Assembly: GCA_021826695.1 (NCBI GenBank)
Contig: JAKAYS010000003.1
Span: forward strand, 1-51,965
Origin: Acidobacteriota bacterium
GTDB taxonomy: Bacteria > Acidobacteriota > Terriglobia > Terriglobales > Acidobacteriaceae
Direction of reading: 5' to 3'
DNA length: 51,965 nt
Shown: one piece after another, positions 27,633 to 37,516 of the stretch
Numbering within the stretch: position 1 is the stretch's first letter
Layout of the letters: each line of letters begins with the position of its first letter
Made by a program: the position numbers and the translations under genes
Notes under the pieces: model-generated
The model's input: only the letters and a program-made list of their open reading frames with translations
Database searches by the model: none
What the model was told of the DNA's origin: nothing

Positions 27633-28433
27633 TCATCTACGATTTGCGCTGTACTCAGCAACCGGCGCAATGGTCGCCGCCGCGTCTTCGCGTTTACTGC
27701 AACTGGCGTACAGATAATCGCGGTTCATAGTGGCGATCACTTCCAGCGGAATCTCCTTGGGACACGCGGCAGTGCATTCGCCAATGTTGGTGCAACTGCC
27801 AAAGGGTTCCGCATTCATCTGCGCGACCATGCTCAAGGCGCGGCGATCGCGTTCCGGCTTGCCTTGTGGCAAAATTCCGAGATGCGTGATTTTGGCTCCT
27901 GTAAATAGCGCCGCGGAGGCGTTCGGGCAGGCGGCCACGCAGGCCCCACAACCGATGCAGGCGGCAGCGTCCATGGCGCGGTCCGCGATTTCCTTGCCCA
28001 CGAGATGCGTATTGCCGTCGGGCGCCTGACCGGTCGAGACGGAAATGTATCCGCCCGACTCAATGATGTGATCGAAAGCGCGACGATCGACGATGAGATC
28101 TTTGATGGAAGGAAAGGCCGCGGCGCGCCACGGTTCGATGACCAACTCCTGGCCGTCTTTGAAGTGCCGCATGGTCAACTGACAGACCGTCGTTGCGCGC
28201 TCCGGACCATGCGCTACGCCGTTGATCATAAAGCCGCAGGAGCCGCATATACCTTCGCGGCAGTCGTGCTCAAACGCAACAGGCTCCTGGCCTTTTTCAG
28301 TCAACGTTTCGTTCAGCACATCCAGACATTCGAGCATCGACATCTCAGGATCGACATTGTCCATCGTGTAGCTGATGAATGTGCCCGGCTCTTTGCGGGT
28401 ATTCTGACGCCAGATTTTCAGTTTTAATTTCAT
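27633..28433 (-). CDS. sdhB: Succinate dehydrogenase/fumarate reductase iron-sulfur subunit
   Basis: SdhB passes electrons from the flavin subunit to quinone. The 266-residue protein has the [2Fe-2S] cysteines in [11 protein letters not shown] plus a later Cys, the [4Fe-4S] motif [13 protein letters not shown] and the [3Fe-4S] region [16 protein letters not shown]. Sequence style is that of the B-type enzymes known from Bacillus and related quinol systems. Its start codon overlaps the sdhA stop by one base, so the two are translationally coupled. It is the last gene of sdhCAB. Confidence 0.96.
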   Translation of the reverse strand: MKLKLKIWRQNTRKEPGTFISYTMDNVDPEMSMLECLDVLNETLTEKGQEPVAFEHDCREGICGSCGFMINGVAHGPERATTVCQLTMRHFKDGQELVIEPWRAAAFPSIKDLIVDRRAFDHIIESGGYISVSTGQAPDGNTHLVGKEIADRAMDAAACIGCGACVAACPNASAALFTGAKITHLGILPQGKPERDRRALSMVAQMNAEPFGSCTNIGECTAACPKEIPLEVIATMNRDYLYASCSKREDAAATIAPVAEYSANRR

Positions 28434-30346
28434 TACTTGTAGCTCCTCTGGCTGGGATGAACGTAGTGGAATTCCAATGGCTCCTTCGTCAATTCAGGAG
28501 GACTGCCGGGACCGCGATAGCCCCAGGCCGCCACGTAGGAATAGTGTTCATCGTCGCGCTTGGCTTCGCCGTCGGGCGTTTGGTATTCCTCGCGGAAGTG
28601 GCCGCCGCAAGACTCATTCCGCTCGCGGGCGTCGATGCACATCAACTCGGCCAGTTCGAAGAAATCGGCGACGCGGCCAGCTTTTTCCAGACTCTGGTTT
28701 AAATCATAGCCGCTGCCGGGAACGGTGACGTTCTGCCAGAACTCCTCGCGCAACGTCCGGATTTGCTGAATCGCTGATTCGAGTCCCTCTGCCGTGCGCG
28801 CCATGCCGCAGTAGTCCCAGACGATTTTTCCCAGTTCGCGATGAAAAGAATCGACGGTGCGCTTGCCGCGGATCGAAAGCAGCTTATCAGTCTTTTGCTG
28901 GACAGAGGCAACGACGCTATGAACTTCACTGTGCAACTCGTCCACCTTCTTGAACTTGTTCGTCGCCAGATAATTTCCCACCGTGTACGGGATGACGAAG
29001 TAGCCGTCCGAAAGGCCCTGCATCAGCGCGCTGGCTCCTAAACGATTGGCCCCGTGATCGGAAAAGTTGGCTTCGCCCAGCACGAACAGGCCGGGGACGG
29101 TGCTCTGCAACTGGTAGTCCACCCACAGGCCGCCCATGGTGTAGTGCATGGCGGGATAGATGCGCATGGGGACTTTGTACGGGTTCTCGTCCGTAATGCG
29201 CTGGTACATGTCGAACAGGTTTCCATAACGCTCGCGAATTGTTTTCTCGCCCAGCCGGTTGATGGCGTCGGAAAAATCAAGGTAAACGCCGAGTCCCGTC
29301 TTTCCCACTCCGCGGCCTTCATCGCAGACGGCCTTCGCGTTGCGCGAGGCCACGTCGCGCGGGACAAGATTGCCAAAGCTTGGATAGCGCCGTTCGAGAT
29401 AATAATCGCGCTCGTCTTCCGGGATTTCATTCGGCGAACGCTGGTCGCCTTTCGTTTTCGGCACCCAGATGCGTCCGTCGTTGCGCAGCGACTCGCTCAT
29501 CAGCGTGAGCTTCGACTGATAGTCGCCCGATACCGGAATGCAGGTGGGGTGAATTTGCGTGAAGCAAGGGTTGGCAAAAAGCGCTCCACGCTTGTAGGCG
29601 CGCCAGCTTGCGGTCACGTTCGAACCCTTGGCGTTGGTGGACAAATAGTAGACGTTCCCGTAGCCGCCGCTCGCCAGGATCACCGCATCGGCAATATGCA
29701 CGCTCAGGTCGCCCGTCACCAGATTGCGCGCCACGATGCCGCGCGCCTGTCCATCGATCACGATCAGGTCGAGCATCTCCGTGCGCGGAATCATTGTGAC
29801 CGTCCCGGCGTGGACCTGCCGTTCGAGCGCCTGATACGCGCCCAGAAGAAGTTGCTGGCCCGTCTGGCCGCGCGCATAAAAAGTGCGTGAGACCTGAGCG
29901 CCGCCGAAGGAACGATTGGCCAGTGCGCCGCCGTATTCGCGCGCGAACGGAACGCCCTGCGCCACGCACTGGTCGATGATTTGCACGCTGATCTGCGCCA
30001 GCCGATAAATGTTGGCCTCGCGAGCGCGGAAGTCGCCGCCCTTGACCGTGTCGTAAAACAGGCGATAAATGCTCTCGCCGTCGTTCGGATAGTTCTTGGC
30101 CGCGTTGATGCCGCCCTGCGCCGCGATGGAGTGCGCGCGACGCGGCGAGTCCTGGAAGCAAAAGCATTTTACTTTGTAGCCCAGTTCCCCGAGCGACGCC
30201 GAAGCAGACGCCCCTGCGAGGCCAGAACCTACGACGATGAGGGAATGCTTTCGTTTGTTGGCGGGATTGACCAACTTCATGTCGAAACGGGCCTTGTCCC
30301 ACGCCTGCTCAATCGGACCGGAAGGAATTCTTGCGTCGAGTGTCAT
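28433..30346 (-). CDS. sdhA: Succinate dehydrogenase/fumarate reductase flavoprotein subunit
   Basis: The 637-residue catalytic subunit oxidises succinate to fumarate. It has the dinucleotide-binding [20 protein letters not shown] near residue 37, the flavin-attachment region [18 protein letters not shown] with the covalent-FAD His, the capping-domain blocks, and [25 protein letters not shown] near the C-terminal FAD contact. The length and motifs match B-type SdhA. The start lies one base after the sdhC stop region. It works with the iron-sulfur and cytochrome b subunits at the inner membrane. Confidence 0.97.
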   Translation of the reverse strand: MTLDARIPSGPIEQAWDKARFDMKLVNPANKRKHSLIVVGSGLAGASASASLGELGYKVKCFCFQDSPRRAHSIAAQGGINAAKNYPNDGESIYRLFYDTVKGGDFRAREANIYRLAQISVQIIDQCVAQGVPFAREYGGALANRSFGGAQVSRTFYARGQTGQQLLLGAYQALERQVHAGTVTMIPRTEMLDLIVIDGQARGIVARNLVTGDLSVHIADAVILASGGYGNVYYLSTNAKGSNVTASWRAYKRGALFANPCFTQIHPTCIPVSGDYQSKLTLMSESLRNDGRIWVPKTKGDQRSPNEIPEDERDYYLERRYPSFGNLVPRDVASRNAKAVCDEGRGVGKTGLGVYLDFSDAINRLGEKTIRERYGNLFDMYQRITDENPYKVPMRIYPAMHYTMGGLWVDYQLQSTVPGLFVLGEANFSDHGANRLGASALMQGLSDGYFVIPYTVGNYLATNKFKKVDELHSEVHSVVASVQQKTDKLLSIRGKRTVDSFHRELGKIVWDYCGMARTAEGLESAIQQIRTLREEFWQNVTVPGSGYDLNQSLEKAGRVADFFELAELMCIDARERNESCGGHFREEYQTPDGEAKRDDEHYSYVAAWGYRGPGSPPELTKEPLEFHYVHPSQRSYK

Positions 30347-30347
30347 G

Positions 30348-31049
30348 TTATTTTACTATCCCCAGCAAAACACTGATCGGAATGGAAATGTATCCCAGGA
30401 CAATGAGAGTGGCAATCAGCAGCGCCAGATTTTTCAATACCAGCGTGTGACGCGGATGGGCCAGCCCGACCGACTGGAACATGCTCCAAAGACCGTGTCT
30501 CAGATGGAAGCCAAGTAACGTGATTGCAAAGATGTACCACGCGGAGACCCACCAGACGCTGAAGCCCGACACCAGATTATGGTACACATCGCCTTCGACA
30601 AACGCCGCCTCTGGATGAATGTACCCGGCGGTGAACTGGAGCAGGTGAAAGATGATAAAGGCCAGAACGATGGGGCCGCTCCAGTACATGGTGCGTGACG
30701 CGTAGGAGGAATTGATGGCCTCTTTGCGCGAATAGCCGATGGGCCGCGCTTTCTTGCTGCGCAACGCCAACTGTACGGTCGCTGTAATGTGGAGAATGAT
30801 CGCGACGATCAGGGTGATGCGTACGATCCACAGTACTTCGCCAATGGTGTGTAGAAAGTGGGAGTACCCATTGATTTTTGCCGGGCCTTCAAATACCTGC
30901 AAATTACCCAGCAGGTGACCGATCACGAAGAGGAACATCATCGCGCCCGTGACCGCCATGACGACTTTTTTTCCGTTTGTAGATTGCCAGAAAGTTACCG
31001 CCCGGTTTTGACGCGGACCCACAGCAGTTGCGCTCATTGTTGCGCTCAT
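30348..31049 (-). CDS. sdhC: Succinate dehydrogenase cytochrome b558-type membrane subunit
   Basis: The 233-residue integral membrane protein has five hydrophobic helices with His residues placed for two b hemes ([45 protein letters not shown]). A single large anchor of this type replaces the SdhC/SdhD pair of E. coli and anchors the SdhAB dimer while transferring electrons to menaquinone-type quinones. An in-frame Met at residue 5 is a possible alternative start. It is the first gene of the operon. Confidence 0.93.
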   Translation of the reverse strand: MSATMSATAVGPRQNRAVTFWQSTNGKKVVMAVTGAMMFLFVIGHLLGNLQVFEGPAKINGYSHFLHTIGEVLWIVRITLIVAIILHITATVQLALRSKKARPIGYSRKEAINSSYASRTMYWSGPIVLAFIIFHLLQFTAGYIHPEAAFVEGDVYHNLVSGFSVWWVSAWYIFAITLLGFHLRHGLWSMFQSVGLAHPRHTLVLKNLALLIATLIVLGYISIPISVLLGIVK

Positions 31050-31398
31050 CGAATTTTCCCAGCCTTATCCAGGTGAATCATTGACTGCTGGATTTCTGTA
31101 CATCCAGCCGTTTTCTATCTGCAGCGCTCAAGACCGCTCAGAAACGCGCAGACTAAGTGCCACGCAAGCACCGAGTCGAAGCCCACACAACCCTCGTAGT
31201 GCGAGTTGCCAGAAACTGCCTGTTCCTCTTATTGAGTCTGTGGAAGAGTCAACATTCATTATTGGTTCGCAGGCGCGACAGAGTCAAGGAAAGGAGTGCA
31301 TTGCCGGGTGACACGACTTGGTTGAGGCAATCGCTTTCTTGCAAAAAAAAGTCTCCAGAACTCAGGGATGTCGATTTGGCCGCACCCGCCCAGCAAAA
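31050..31398. other. Gene-free region upstream of sdhC
   Basis: This 349-base stretch probably carries the sdhCAB promoter on the minus strand. It includes a short hairpin in the likely sdhC leader (arms 31087-31093 and 31102-31108). No convincing protein gene or strong promoter boxes were found. Confidence 0.45.
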
Positions 31399-31427
31399 AT
31401 AAAAGGCCCAAAAATAGGGCCTTTTAT
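31399..31427 (-). terminator. Rho-independent terminator for the 61-residue gene
   Basis: Arms ATAAAAGGCCC (31399-31409) and GGGCCTTTTAT (31417-31427) form an 11-bp stem with a 7-base loop. Read on the minus strand it ends in a T-rich run and lies 21 bases beyond the stop of the small gene. It may also act weakly on the plus strand. Confidence 0.8.
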
Positions 31428-31447
31428 CAGCAAACATCCGACGCGGG

Positions 31448-31633
31448 TTACATATTGCTAAAAATGTCGTGGCCCTCTTCATTTTTCTTCATGCGCTCGC
31501 CAGCGCGTTTGGCGGCATTCATCGCTTCGTGCTCCGCATGCCGATGCACTTCCTCTTCTTCCTTGGTTTGTCCAAGTTTTTCATTTGAGGGCCTTGCAGG
31601 TGTGTTTTTGTTCAGATCGAGAATTTCTGCCAT
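31448..31633 (-). CDS. Small charged protein, unknown
   Basis: The 61-residue protein begins MAEILDLNKNTPARP and is hydrophilic throughout, rich in Glu, Lys and His, with a helical, possibly coiled-coil part (about 20-52: KEEEEVHRHAEHEAM and following). It has no membrane segment or signal. GAGGT about ten bases before ATG 31633 and a good terminator after the stop indicate a real single-gene unit. I do not recognise the family. Confidence 0.7.
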   Translation of the reverse strand: MAEILDLNKNTPARPSNEKLGQTKEEEEVHRHAEHEAMNAAKRAGERMKKNEEGHDIFSNM

Positions 31634-31781
31634 GGTAATTTTTACCTCTACGTAACAGGATGACAGCCAGGCAAGAAGAGGTTGCACTGAGAAAGCAATT
31701 CCCCGCGAAGAGGCCGAATTTGCCGGTCCTTCGATGGATACCTATTTGCATCCAACAAACGCCGAGTCGATGCGACCTTAA

Positions 31782-33260
31782 CTACCGACACTGCGTATAA
31801 CTCATGTTCGCAGCAGTTGTAGTTTCTCCGGGTTTGAGGGCCAGCGGTCCTCCGCCAGGCGTAGTTGTAGCACGAACATTATTCGACAGGCAGTCAGGTG
31901 CGCCGCCGGATTCTGGAATCTGCGCGAATGATTCCGCCGTATAGCCCGGCGCACTTCCTTGCTGCGTGAACTGCGCCGTTTGCTGGGAACAGGCAACCAC
32001 GTTGGGAGCCACGGTGGGAAGCAGCATGGAGTAGGACGCGCAATCTGTACCGGCGGGACAATTTCCCAAGCCGGCAGTCAGCATGGCCTCATTGTAGGGA
32101 CTCTGCGTGGGTAGCAATGGCACGGTGATGGTTGTGCCGCTCGCGCCGACTTGCTGGAGAGCATCCGCCTGCATGGCGGCAGTGGTGGGAACAGCAGGCA
32201 TCAGAGTTCTCTGCGTTGCCATCAACCCTTGCAGGACACCTTGTCTCGTCCCAGGAACCAGTGGAATTTCTCCAGCAATCTGTCCAGACTGAATGCCCGT
32301 CTCCACACCTGCCGAGTACGCTACGTTTTCTCCATCGACGCCAACTGCCACCAGATCGTAGGTTCCCTGCGGCACCGGGCACAGCACAAAAGAGCCATCG
32401 GCGTTGGCTGCTGTACGCATCAGAATGCGGTCGATACCGCTCTTCGCACTCTTTTGTTCCAGCGCAACGATGACCGATCCGCCCTTGAGTGCCGCCCCGG
32501 TGGAGGAACTGACGACCATTCCACTGATGGAGCCTCCCGTAGACGAAACCAATCCCGCATGCACCACAGGCTTCAATTCATACCCGCCATTCGCGGTCTG
32601 CAAAATGGAGGAGCAGACATCGAAATTCAGGTCGATAGAAGGTTGCTCGCCTGCGTCGATCGCTAGGCTGCCATTGGCAATCTGAGTCACTGGGATCTCA
32701 ATCCCAGTAGTCGTCTCCGCGGACAATTGCAGATCGTGCAGACTGTTGTCGCTGCGTACGACACAGTTTGCATAAGAGGCTCCGCACGCATTGTTCGATA
32801 CTCTGGAAGCAGATGCGTCCGCTGTCAGGATGATGCGTATTTGCTGATAGTCCCCGACGGCGATTTGCTGGCCGATACCTAAGGATGCCAGGAAGCACTT
32901 GCTGCTGGCCTGCCCCATAAGATCGACCTGCTGCGGGGCAGCAGATAGGTTAGGAGTAAGATCGACAAAACTTGGATCGTTCGCTGGCGCATCCGCGCTG
33001 GTGCTGGCCTGGACATCTGCAATCGTCACGTAGACATGGGTCAGCGGACCGTTGGGAGCCTTACATGCTGCCGGATCGCTGATCATGACCGATACGGCTG
33101 TAGTCGTTCCCGGATTTGGAGTGGTGTTTCCGGTATTTGTGATCGGAGCACTGATATTCGTGGTGGTGCCGGAACCAGTAGCAAAGGGAGAGCCGCCACT
33201 GCAACCAGATAGACAGAGCACTATGAAAGCCGCGCATGTGGGGGCAAGCGAGGTGCGCAT
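31782..33260 (-). CDS. DUF4382-type lipoprotein
   Basis: The 492-residue protein has a lipoprotein signal (lipobox LSGC, Cys20) and a Ser/Thr/Gly-rich low-complexity stretch (22-55). Next comes a DUF4382-like domain (about 56-235: VSVMISDPAAC..., LTHVYVTIADVQAS, GDYQQIRIIL), then a carboxypeptidase-regulatory-like beta domain (245-330: SISGMVVSSSTGAALKGGSV, PQGTYDLVAVG). The tail (330-492) is Thr/Ala/Gln-rich and unassigned. It is probably an outer-membrane or periplasmic lipid-anchored protein of unknown role. It is transcribed divergently from the dipeptidase gene. Confidence 0.8.
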   Translation of the reverse strand: MRTSLAPTCAAFIVLCLSGCSGGSPFATGSGTTTNISAPITNTGNTTPNPGTTTAVSVMISDPAACKAPNGPLTHVYVTIADVQASTSADAPANDPSFVDLTPNLSAAPQQVDLMGQASSKCFLASLGIGQQIAVGDYQQIRIILTADASASRVSNNACGASYANCVVRSDNSLHDLQLSAETTTGIEIPVTQIANGSLAIDAGEQPSIDLNFDVCSSILQTANGGYELKPVVHAGLVSSTGGSISGMVVSSSTGAALKGGSVIVALEQKSAKSGIDRILMRTAANADGSFVLCPVPQGTYDLVAVGVDGENVAYSAGVETGIQSGQIAGEIPLVPGTRQGVLQGLMATQRTLMPAVPTTAAMQADALQQVGASGTTITVPLLPTQSPYNEAMLTAGLGNCPAGTDCASYSMLLPTVAPNVVACSQQTAQFTQQGSAPGYTAESFAQIPESGGAPDCLSNNVRATTTPGGGPLALKPGETTTAANMSYTQCR

Positions 33261-33648
33261 TCAATCTCCAATATTCAGGAACACAAATATAAAACAGGTA
33301 AAAAATTGGTTTTGTCGAATTCAATGCAAGCACGATGCCATAAAGCGACATTTCGTTGCCTATCGTCTAGGATTTGAATTCTTGCTCTCAAAAGAATTAG
33401 TTTGTAGCCCCACATATGGGGCAATCATGTCGTTAACTACACAAATCATGTCGTTAACTACAAAGGTTCCATTTGCATTTTGCGTACGCATCGCTCGGAA
33501 ATCTTTTCCCTTCAATCGGCAAATCCTTCCAAATCCTCCATGGATCGGGTACTTTTTACACGCCAGTAGGTACAACACGCGCATTCAGAAACTTTCGGCG
33601 CCTCTCTGCTACACTTCGCCTATCGCAATTACAGGAGACGCTGGCTGG
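33261..33648. other. Divergent intergenic region with direct repeats
   Basis: This 388-base, relatively AT-rich region separates the lipoprotein and dipeptidase genes and must carry both promoters. It holds a 19-bp direct repeat (listed separately) and, just before it, a short inverted pair CCCCA/TGGGG. An open frame crosses it in phase with the dipeptidase but shows no protein-like sequence. Confidence 0.55.
33423..33462 (+). repeat. 19-bp direct repeat, spaced 21 bp
   Basis: AATCATGTCGTTAACTACA occurs identically at 33423-33441 and 33444-33462. The 21-bp period equals two helical turns, so both copies face the same side of the DNA, as expected for a regulator binding site. Each copy contains the palindrome GTTAAC. 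No regulator gene is adjacent. Confidence 0.8.
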
Positions 33649-34941
33649 ATGAGACGCTCCCTTGCTTTGTTTTGCCTGATCGGCGCCACGATAAACGCAA
33701 CTATGAGACTGAATGCTGCGACAACACCGAGCCATGCGAAGCCCGCGGACGCTGCAACTGTCCACGCATCCTCCCTGGTGATCGACACTCACGCAGACAC
33801 GCCGCAGCGTCTGGTGGACCAGAATTTCGATCTGGATGACCCACTCGGCGACGGTCAGTGGAGCCTGCCAACAGCTCGCAAAGGCAATCTGGGAGCGGAG
33901 TTTTTCTCCATCTGGGTAGACCCCGATCAATACAAAGGGCATGAAGTACAGCGCGCGCTGGAGCTGATCGATTCCGTGTATCAGCAGGCGGCGAGACATC
34001 CGGACCAGATGGCCATGGCGTTTTCTCCGGCAGACATTGAGCGTATTCACCGCCAGCACAAACTAGCTGCACTGCTTGGCGTCGAAGGTGGCCACGCTAT
34101 CGACCACAACCTGGGAATTTTGCGCGACTATTATCGCCTTGGCGTCCGCTATATGACGCTGACGTGGTCCAACTCCAATGGCTGGGCAGACTCCTCTGGC
34201 GATGCGGACGATACAACTGTAGCGCACACGAAAACCGGCCTGAGCGAGTTTGGCAAAGATGTCGTCTACCAGATGAACCGCATGGGGATGATGGTGGATG
34301 TTTCCCACGTCTCCGACAAGACCTTTTACCGCGCGCTGATCTTGACCCGCGCTCCAGTGATCGCGTCCCACTCAGGCGCGCGTGCCTTGTGTGCCAGCCC
34401 GCGCAATATGACGGATGACATGCTGATGGCCATGACGCGAAACGGCGGCGTGGTGCAGGTAAATTTTTATTCCGTCTTCATCAGCGAAGCGTATCGGACA
34501 GCCTGGAACGCGCAGGCACCCGAACGCGCCAAGGCCAAAGAGTCTGCGCTGAACCGGGCGAAAACCGCTGGCCAACCCGTTCCCTATGCTGAGTACGACC
34601 GCATCGATCGTGAATTTGCGGCGAAGATTCCCCGCCCGCCCTTGAGCGATCTCATCGATCAGATCGACCACGTTGCCAAAGTTGCCGGAATCGACCACGT
34701 CGGCCTGGGATCGGACTTCGATGGGGTGTCCTCTCTGCCAGCAGGGATCGACTCGCCCGCGGACCTGCCGAAGATCACCGCAGCCCTGATGGCGCGTGGC
34801 TATACGGCGGCCGACATGCGGAAAATTCTCGGCGGGAACATGATGCGCGTGTTCGGTCAGGTGGAGGCGGTTGCGAAAGACATGCAGACCAACGCGCCAG
34901 AGACCCGTCCACGCATCCTCCAGAGCCAGCCAGGGGAGTAG
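33649..34941 (+). CDS. M19 membrane dipeptidase family protein, exported
   Basis: The 430-residue zinc dipeptidase has an N-terminal signal (MRRSLALFCLIGATINATM, cut near residue 25). Its metal-ligand set is: HAD in IDTHADTPQ, Glu in GVEGGHAI, His in VDVSHVSDKT, His in VIASHSGARAL and Asp in GLGSDFDGV. Renal-dipeptidase-like enzymes cleave dipeptides, including ones with D-residues. AGGAG upstream supports ATG 33649; the in-frame region before it lacks protein character. It probably works in the periplasm on cell-wall or nutrient dipeptides. Confidence 0.93.
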   Translation: MRRSLALFCLIGATINATMRLNAATTPSHAKPADAATVHASSLVIDTHADTPQRLVDQNFDLDDPLGDGQWSLPTARKGNLGAEFFSIWVDPDQYKGHEVQRALELIDSVYQQAARHPDQMAMAFSPADIERIHRQHKLAALLGVEGGHAIDHNLGILRDYYRLGVRYMTLTWSNSNGWADSSGDADDTTVAHTKTGLSEFGKDVVYQMNRMGMMVDVSHVSDKTFYRALILTRAPVIASHSGARALCASPRNMTDDMLMAMTRNGGVVQVNFYSVFISEAYRTAWNAQAPERAKAKESALNRAKTAGQPVPYAEYDRIDREFAAKIPRPPLSDLIDQIDHVAKVAGIDHVGLGSDFDGVSSLPAGIDSPADLPKITAALMARGYTAADMRKILGGNMMRVFGQVEAVAKDMQTNAPETRPRILQSQPGE

Positions 34942-34991
34942 GTGCGGTTGAGGTCGGCAGCCTGACTCTTTCGGAATTACAATACAAAGTG

Positions 34992-35771
34992 ATGTTTCCC
35001 CAGATGTATCGCGTCGCTCTCGTCTTCTCGGTGATCACGTTTGGCCTCGCTGCCTATGCGCAGCAAGCCACGCCGTCGCAGTCGGAAACCCAGCAACAGC
35101 CGACCACGCCTTCAGCCGCTTCGCAGAAAGACGCTCTGCCTGACGATCCTTCGACGACTGCGCACATCGTTCCTCCATTGGAACCCGAAGGGCCTACCGC
35201 CGTGCTCGACACCACCATGGGCCGCATGGTTTGCCGCCTTTATTCCAAGGAAGCGCCGTTGACCGTGGACAATTTTGTAAGCCTGGCAACCGGCAGCAAG
35301 GTATGGACCGATCCTGTGACCCATAAGAAAATGCATAACAAGCCGCTCTACAACGGCACAACCTTTCACCGCGTGATTCCCGGCTTTATGATTCAGGGTG
35401 GTGACCCTACAGGCACCGGAACTGGCGATGCAGGATATTTTTTCAACGATGAAATTACCCCTGCACTCACCTTCGATGTCGCCGGTCGCCTGGCGATGGC
35501 CAATGCCGGACCCAATACCAATGGTTCGCAGTTTTTCATCACAGTAGCGCCGCAACCTTCCCTGGATGAGCACTATTCCATCTTCGGGCAATGCGATCCT
35601 TCCAGTGTGCTCGTGGCTGAGTCGATCACGCAGGTACCACGTAACGATCAAGACAAGCCGCTGGAACCGGTCTACCTGAATAAAATCACCATCGTGCAAA
35701 ACGGACAACCAATACCCGCACCTCCGCCCGCTGCGGCGCAACCGAGTTTGGGCGCGGCAACGCAACCATAA
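34992..35771 (+). CDS. Exported cyclophilin-type peptidyl-prolyl isomerase
   Basis: The 259-residue protein has a signal peptide (MFPQMYRVALVFSVITFGLAAYA), a Gln/Ser/Pro-rich linker (25-60), a cyclophilin domain (about 65-230) with FHRVIPGFMIQGGDPTGTG and NGSQFFITVAPQPSLD, and a Pro/Ala-rich tail. It should assist folding outside the cytoplasm. The start is uncertain: GTG 34989 and ATG 35004 are also in frame. A second, cytosolic cyclophilin follows 41 bases later, suggesting a tandem duplication. Confidence 0.92.
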   Translation: MFPQMYRVALVFSVITFGLAAYAQQATPSQSETQQQPTTPSAASQKDALPDDPSTTAHIVPPLEPEGPTAVLDTTMGRMVCRLYSKEAPLTVDNFVSLATGSKVWTDPVTHKKMHNKPLYNGTTFHRVIPGFMIQGGDPTGTGTGDAGYFFNDEITPALTFDVAGRLAMANAGPNTNGSQFFITVAPQPSLDEHYSIFGQCDPSSVLVAESITQVPRNDQDKPLEPVYLNKITIVQNGQPIPAPPPAAAQPSLGAATQP

Positions 35772-35812
35772 GAGACTTTTGCAGTTCTTAACGTTAAGGA
35801 GCTTCTCACGTC

Positions 35813-36343
35813 ATGAGCCAGTCCCCAGGAACCTACGCAGTTTTCCAAACTTCAGAAGGCAAAATAGTTTGCCGCCTCCACGAAAAAGATGCGCCGAAAA
35901 CAGTTGCCAATTTCATCGACTTGGCGGAAGGCAACCGCGAATGGACGCACCCTGCGAACAATAAAAAATCGAAAGACAAACTTTACGACGGCACCGTGCT
36001 GCATCGAGTGATACCGAAGTTCATGATCCAGGGCGGGGACCCGGCAGGTACTGGTTTCGGTGGCCCAGGCTATAAGTTCGAAGATGAAACCAAGGGCTCG
36101 CCGCACAGCTTCAACAAGCCCGGTAAACTCGCCATGGCGAACTCCGGTCCCAACACCAACGGTTCACAGTTCTTCATCACCGTGGCGGAGACGACATGGC
36201 TGGACGGCAAGCACACGATCTTTGGCGAAGTGGTCGAGGGTCAGGACATCGTCAACAAAATTTCCGAACTGGACCGCGACCGCAACGATAAACCGCGCAA
36301 GCCTGTCGTCATTGAATCGGTTGTCATTGAACGCGTGGCGTAG
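35813..36343 (+). CDS. Cytosolic cyclophilin-type peptidyl-prolyl isomerase
   Basis: The 176-residue protein is a single cyclophilin domain without a signal. LHRVIPKFMIQGGDPAGTG, the catalytic Arg/Phe/Gln set, NTNGSQFFITVAETTWLDGK and HTIFGEVVEGQDIV are all present. AAGGAG ten bases before ATG 35813 gives a strong start. It is the second of two adjacent cyclophilin genes and ends before a clear terminator. Confidence 0.95.
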   Translation: MSQSPGTYAVFQTSEGKIVCRLHEKDAPKTVANFIDLAEGNREWTHPANNKKSKDKLYDGTVLHRVIPKFMIQGGDPAGTGFGGPGYKFEDETKGSPHSFNKPGKLAMANSGPNTNGSQFFITVAETTWLDGKHTIFGEVVEGQDIVNKISELDRDRNDKPRKPVVIESVVIERVA

Positions 36344-36373
36344 TTGGATCGTTTGAATTGCATTTTGGACAAG

Positions 36374-36400
36374 AAAGCCCGCTCTCTGAGCGGGCTTTTT
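36374..36400 (+). terminator. Rho-independent terminator after the cyclophilin genes
   Basis: AAAGCCCGCT (36374-36383) pairs with AGCGGGCTTT (36389-36398) around a 5-base loop, followed by further T residues. It lies 30 bases after the plus-strand stop. Confidence 0.88.
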
Positions 36401-36441
36401 ATAGCAAATCCACAAAATACTGCCATTGAAAAATAAGGCTT

Positions 36442-36559
36442 GTCATTCTAAGGTCGCCGCGCCTGCCCGCCGCGGAGGGGCGACCGAAGAATCCAGAGGG
36501 TGATTGGTAACACCGATCAAGCCAATATTCTCTGGATTCTTCACTTCGGTCAGAATGAC
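36442..36559. repeat. Intergenic inverted-repeat element with nested stems
   Basis: GTCATTCT (36442-36449) pairs with AGAATGAC (36552-36559), and GAAGAATCCAGAG (36486-36498) pairs with CTCTGGATTCTTC (36530-36542). A third stem, GGTCGCC/GGCGACC (36452-36458, 36479-36485), sits in the left half, which looks like an insertion in the left arm. The element fills the gap between the cyclophilin terminator and mdh. It resembles dispersed palindromic elements of this phylum, from memory. Confidence 0.7.
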
Positions 36560-36580
36560 TCTCATTTTCGTAACCAGCAG

Positions 36581-37507
36581 CTATACGCCAATCACACCGC
36601 AAAGTTCCTTGACGGAATCCGCGCTCTTTTGCAAACCGGCCTGCTCTTCTGGCGTCAGCTTGATCTGGATGATCTCTTCCAGTCCGCGAGCGCCTAGCTT
36701 GCATGGGACGCCCACGAAAAGCCCATGGATTCCATACTCGCCTTCCAAATATGCAGCGCAAGGCAGGATCTTCTTCTTGTCTTTCAGGATCGCTTCCACC
36801 ATCTCGACCGCGGCAGCCGAAGGCGCATAGAAGGCGCTGCCCGTCTTGAGATATTTGACAATCTCCGCGCCGCCATCCCGAGTCCGCTGTACCAGCCGAT
36901 CGATGGTGGCTTTGTCCATCAACTCCGTAATTGGGATTCCGGCAACGGTGGAATAACGCGCCAGGGGAACCATGGTGTCGCCGTGTCCGCCGAGAACAAA
37001 TGCGGTGACATTCTCGACGCTGACCTTCAGTTCTTCTGCAATGAAGGTACGAAAGCGCGCCGAATCCAACACGCCAGCCATACCGATGACCCGCTCGCGA
37101 TTGAACTTCGACAGCTTGTATGCGGCCTGCGCCATCGCATCCAGAGGATTGGAAACGATAATCAGGAAGCAGTCCGGCGAGGCAGCCACCACTTTGCTCA
37201 CCACGTCCGACATGATTCTGTAATTGGTCTGTAGCAAATCGTCGCGGCTCATTCCGGGCTTGCGCGGAATGCCTGCCGTAATCACTACAACATCGGAGTT
37301 CGCCGTGGCCGCGTAGTCGTTCGATCCGACGGCATGCACGTCGCGTTTCTCGATCGGCATGGCCTCCATCAAATCGAGCGCCTTGCCCTGCGGCACTCCT
37401 TCGACCACATCGACCAGCACAATGTCCGCCAGTTCCTTTGCTGCAATCCAATGCGCGGTCGTCGCTCCCACATTGCCCGCGCCTACAATCGATACTTTCT
37501 TCCGCAT
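36581..37507 (-). CDS. mdh: Malate dehydrogenase (lactate-dehydrogenase-like type)
   Basis: The enzyme oxidises malate to oxaloacetate with NAD. The 308-residue protein has the Rossmann start [16 protein letters not shown], the substrate loop [17 protein letters not shown] with the Arg residues typical of malate specificity, [15 protein letters not shown], and the catalytic His in [11 protein letters not shown]. It resembles the LDH-like MDH branch found in Bacillus and Chloroflexus. It is the second gene of an icd-mdh unit, nine bases after icd. Confidence 0.95.
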   Translation of the reverse strand: MRKKVSIVGAGNVGATTAHWIAAKELADIVLVDVVEGVPQGKALDLMEAMPIEKRDVHAVGSNDYAATANSDVVVITAGIPRKPGMSRDDLLQTNYRIMSDVVSKVVAASPDCFLIIVSNPLDAMAQAAYKLSKFNRERVIGMAGVLDSARFRTFIAEELKVSVENVTAFVLGGHGDTMVPLARYSTVAGIPITELMDKATIDRLVQRTRDGGAEIVKYLKTGSAFYAPSAAAVEMVEAILKDKKKILPCAAYLEGEYGIHGLFVGVPCKLGARGLEEIIQIKLTPEEQAGLQKSADSVKELCGVIGV

Positions 37508-37516
37508 AGTTCTCCT

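Noticed and set aside
31081-31311. 76-codon plus-strand frame upstream of sdhC
   Set aside because: No SD, no family features, and it lies in the expected sdh promoter region.
33052-33648. Long N-terminal extension of the dipeptidase
   Set aside because: It would run through the lipoprotein gene on the opposite strand and the intergenic repeats; the signal peptide and SD mark 33649 as the start.
35813-36343. Second cyclophilin as a broken copy of the first
   Set aside because: Both are complete with intact active-site motifs and distinct localisation signals.
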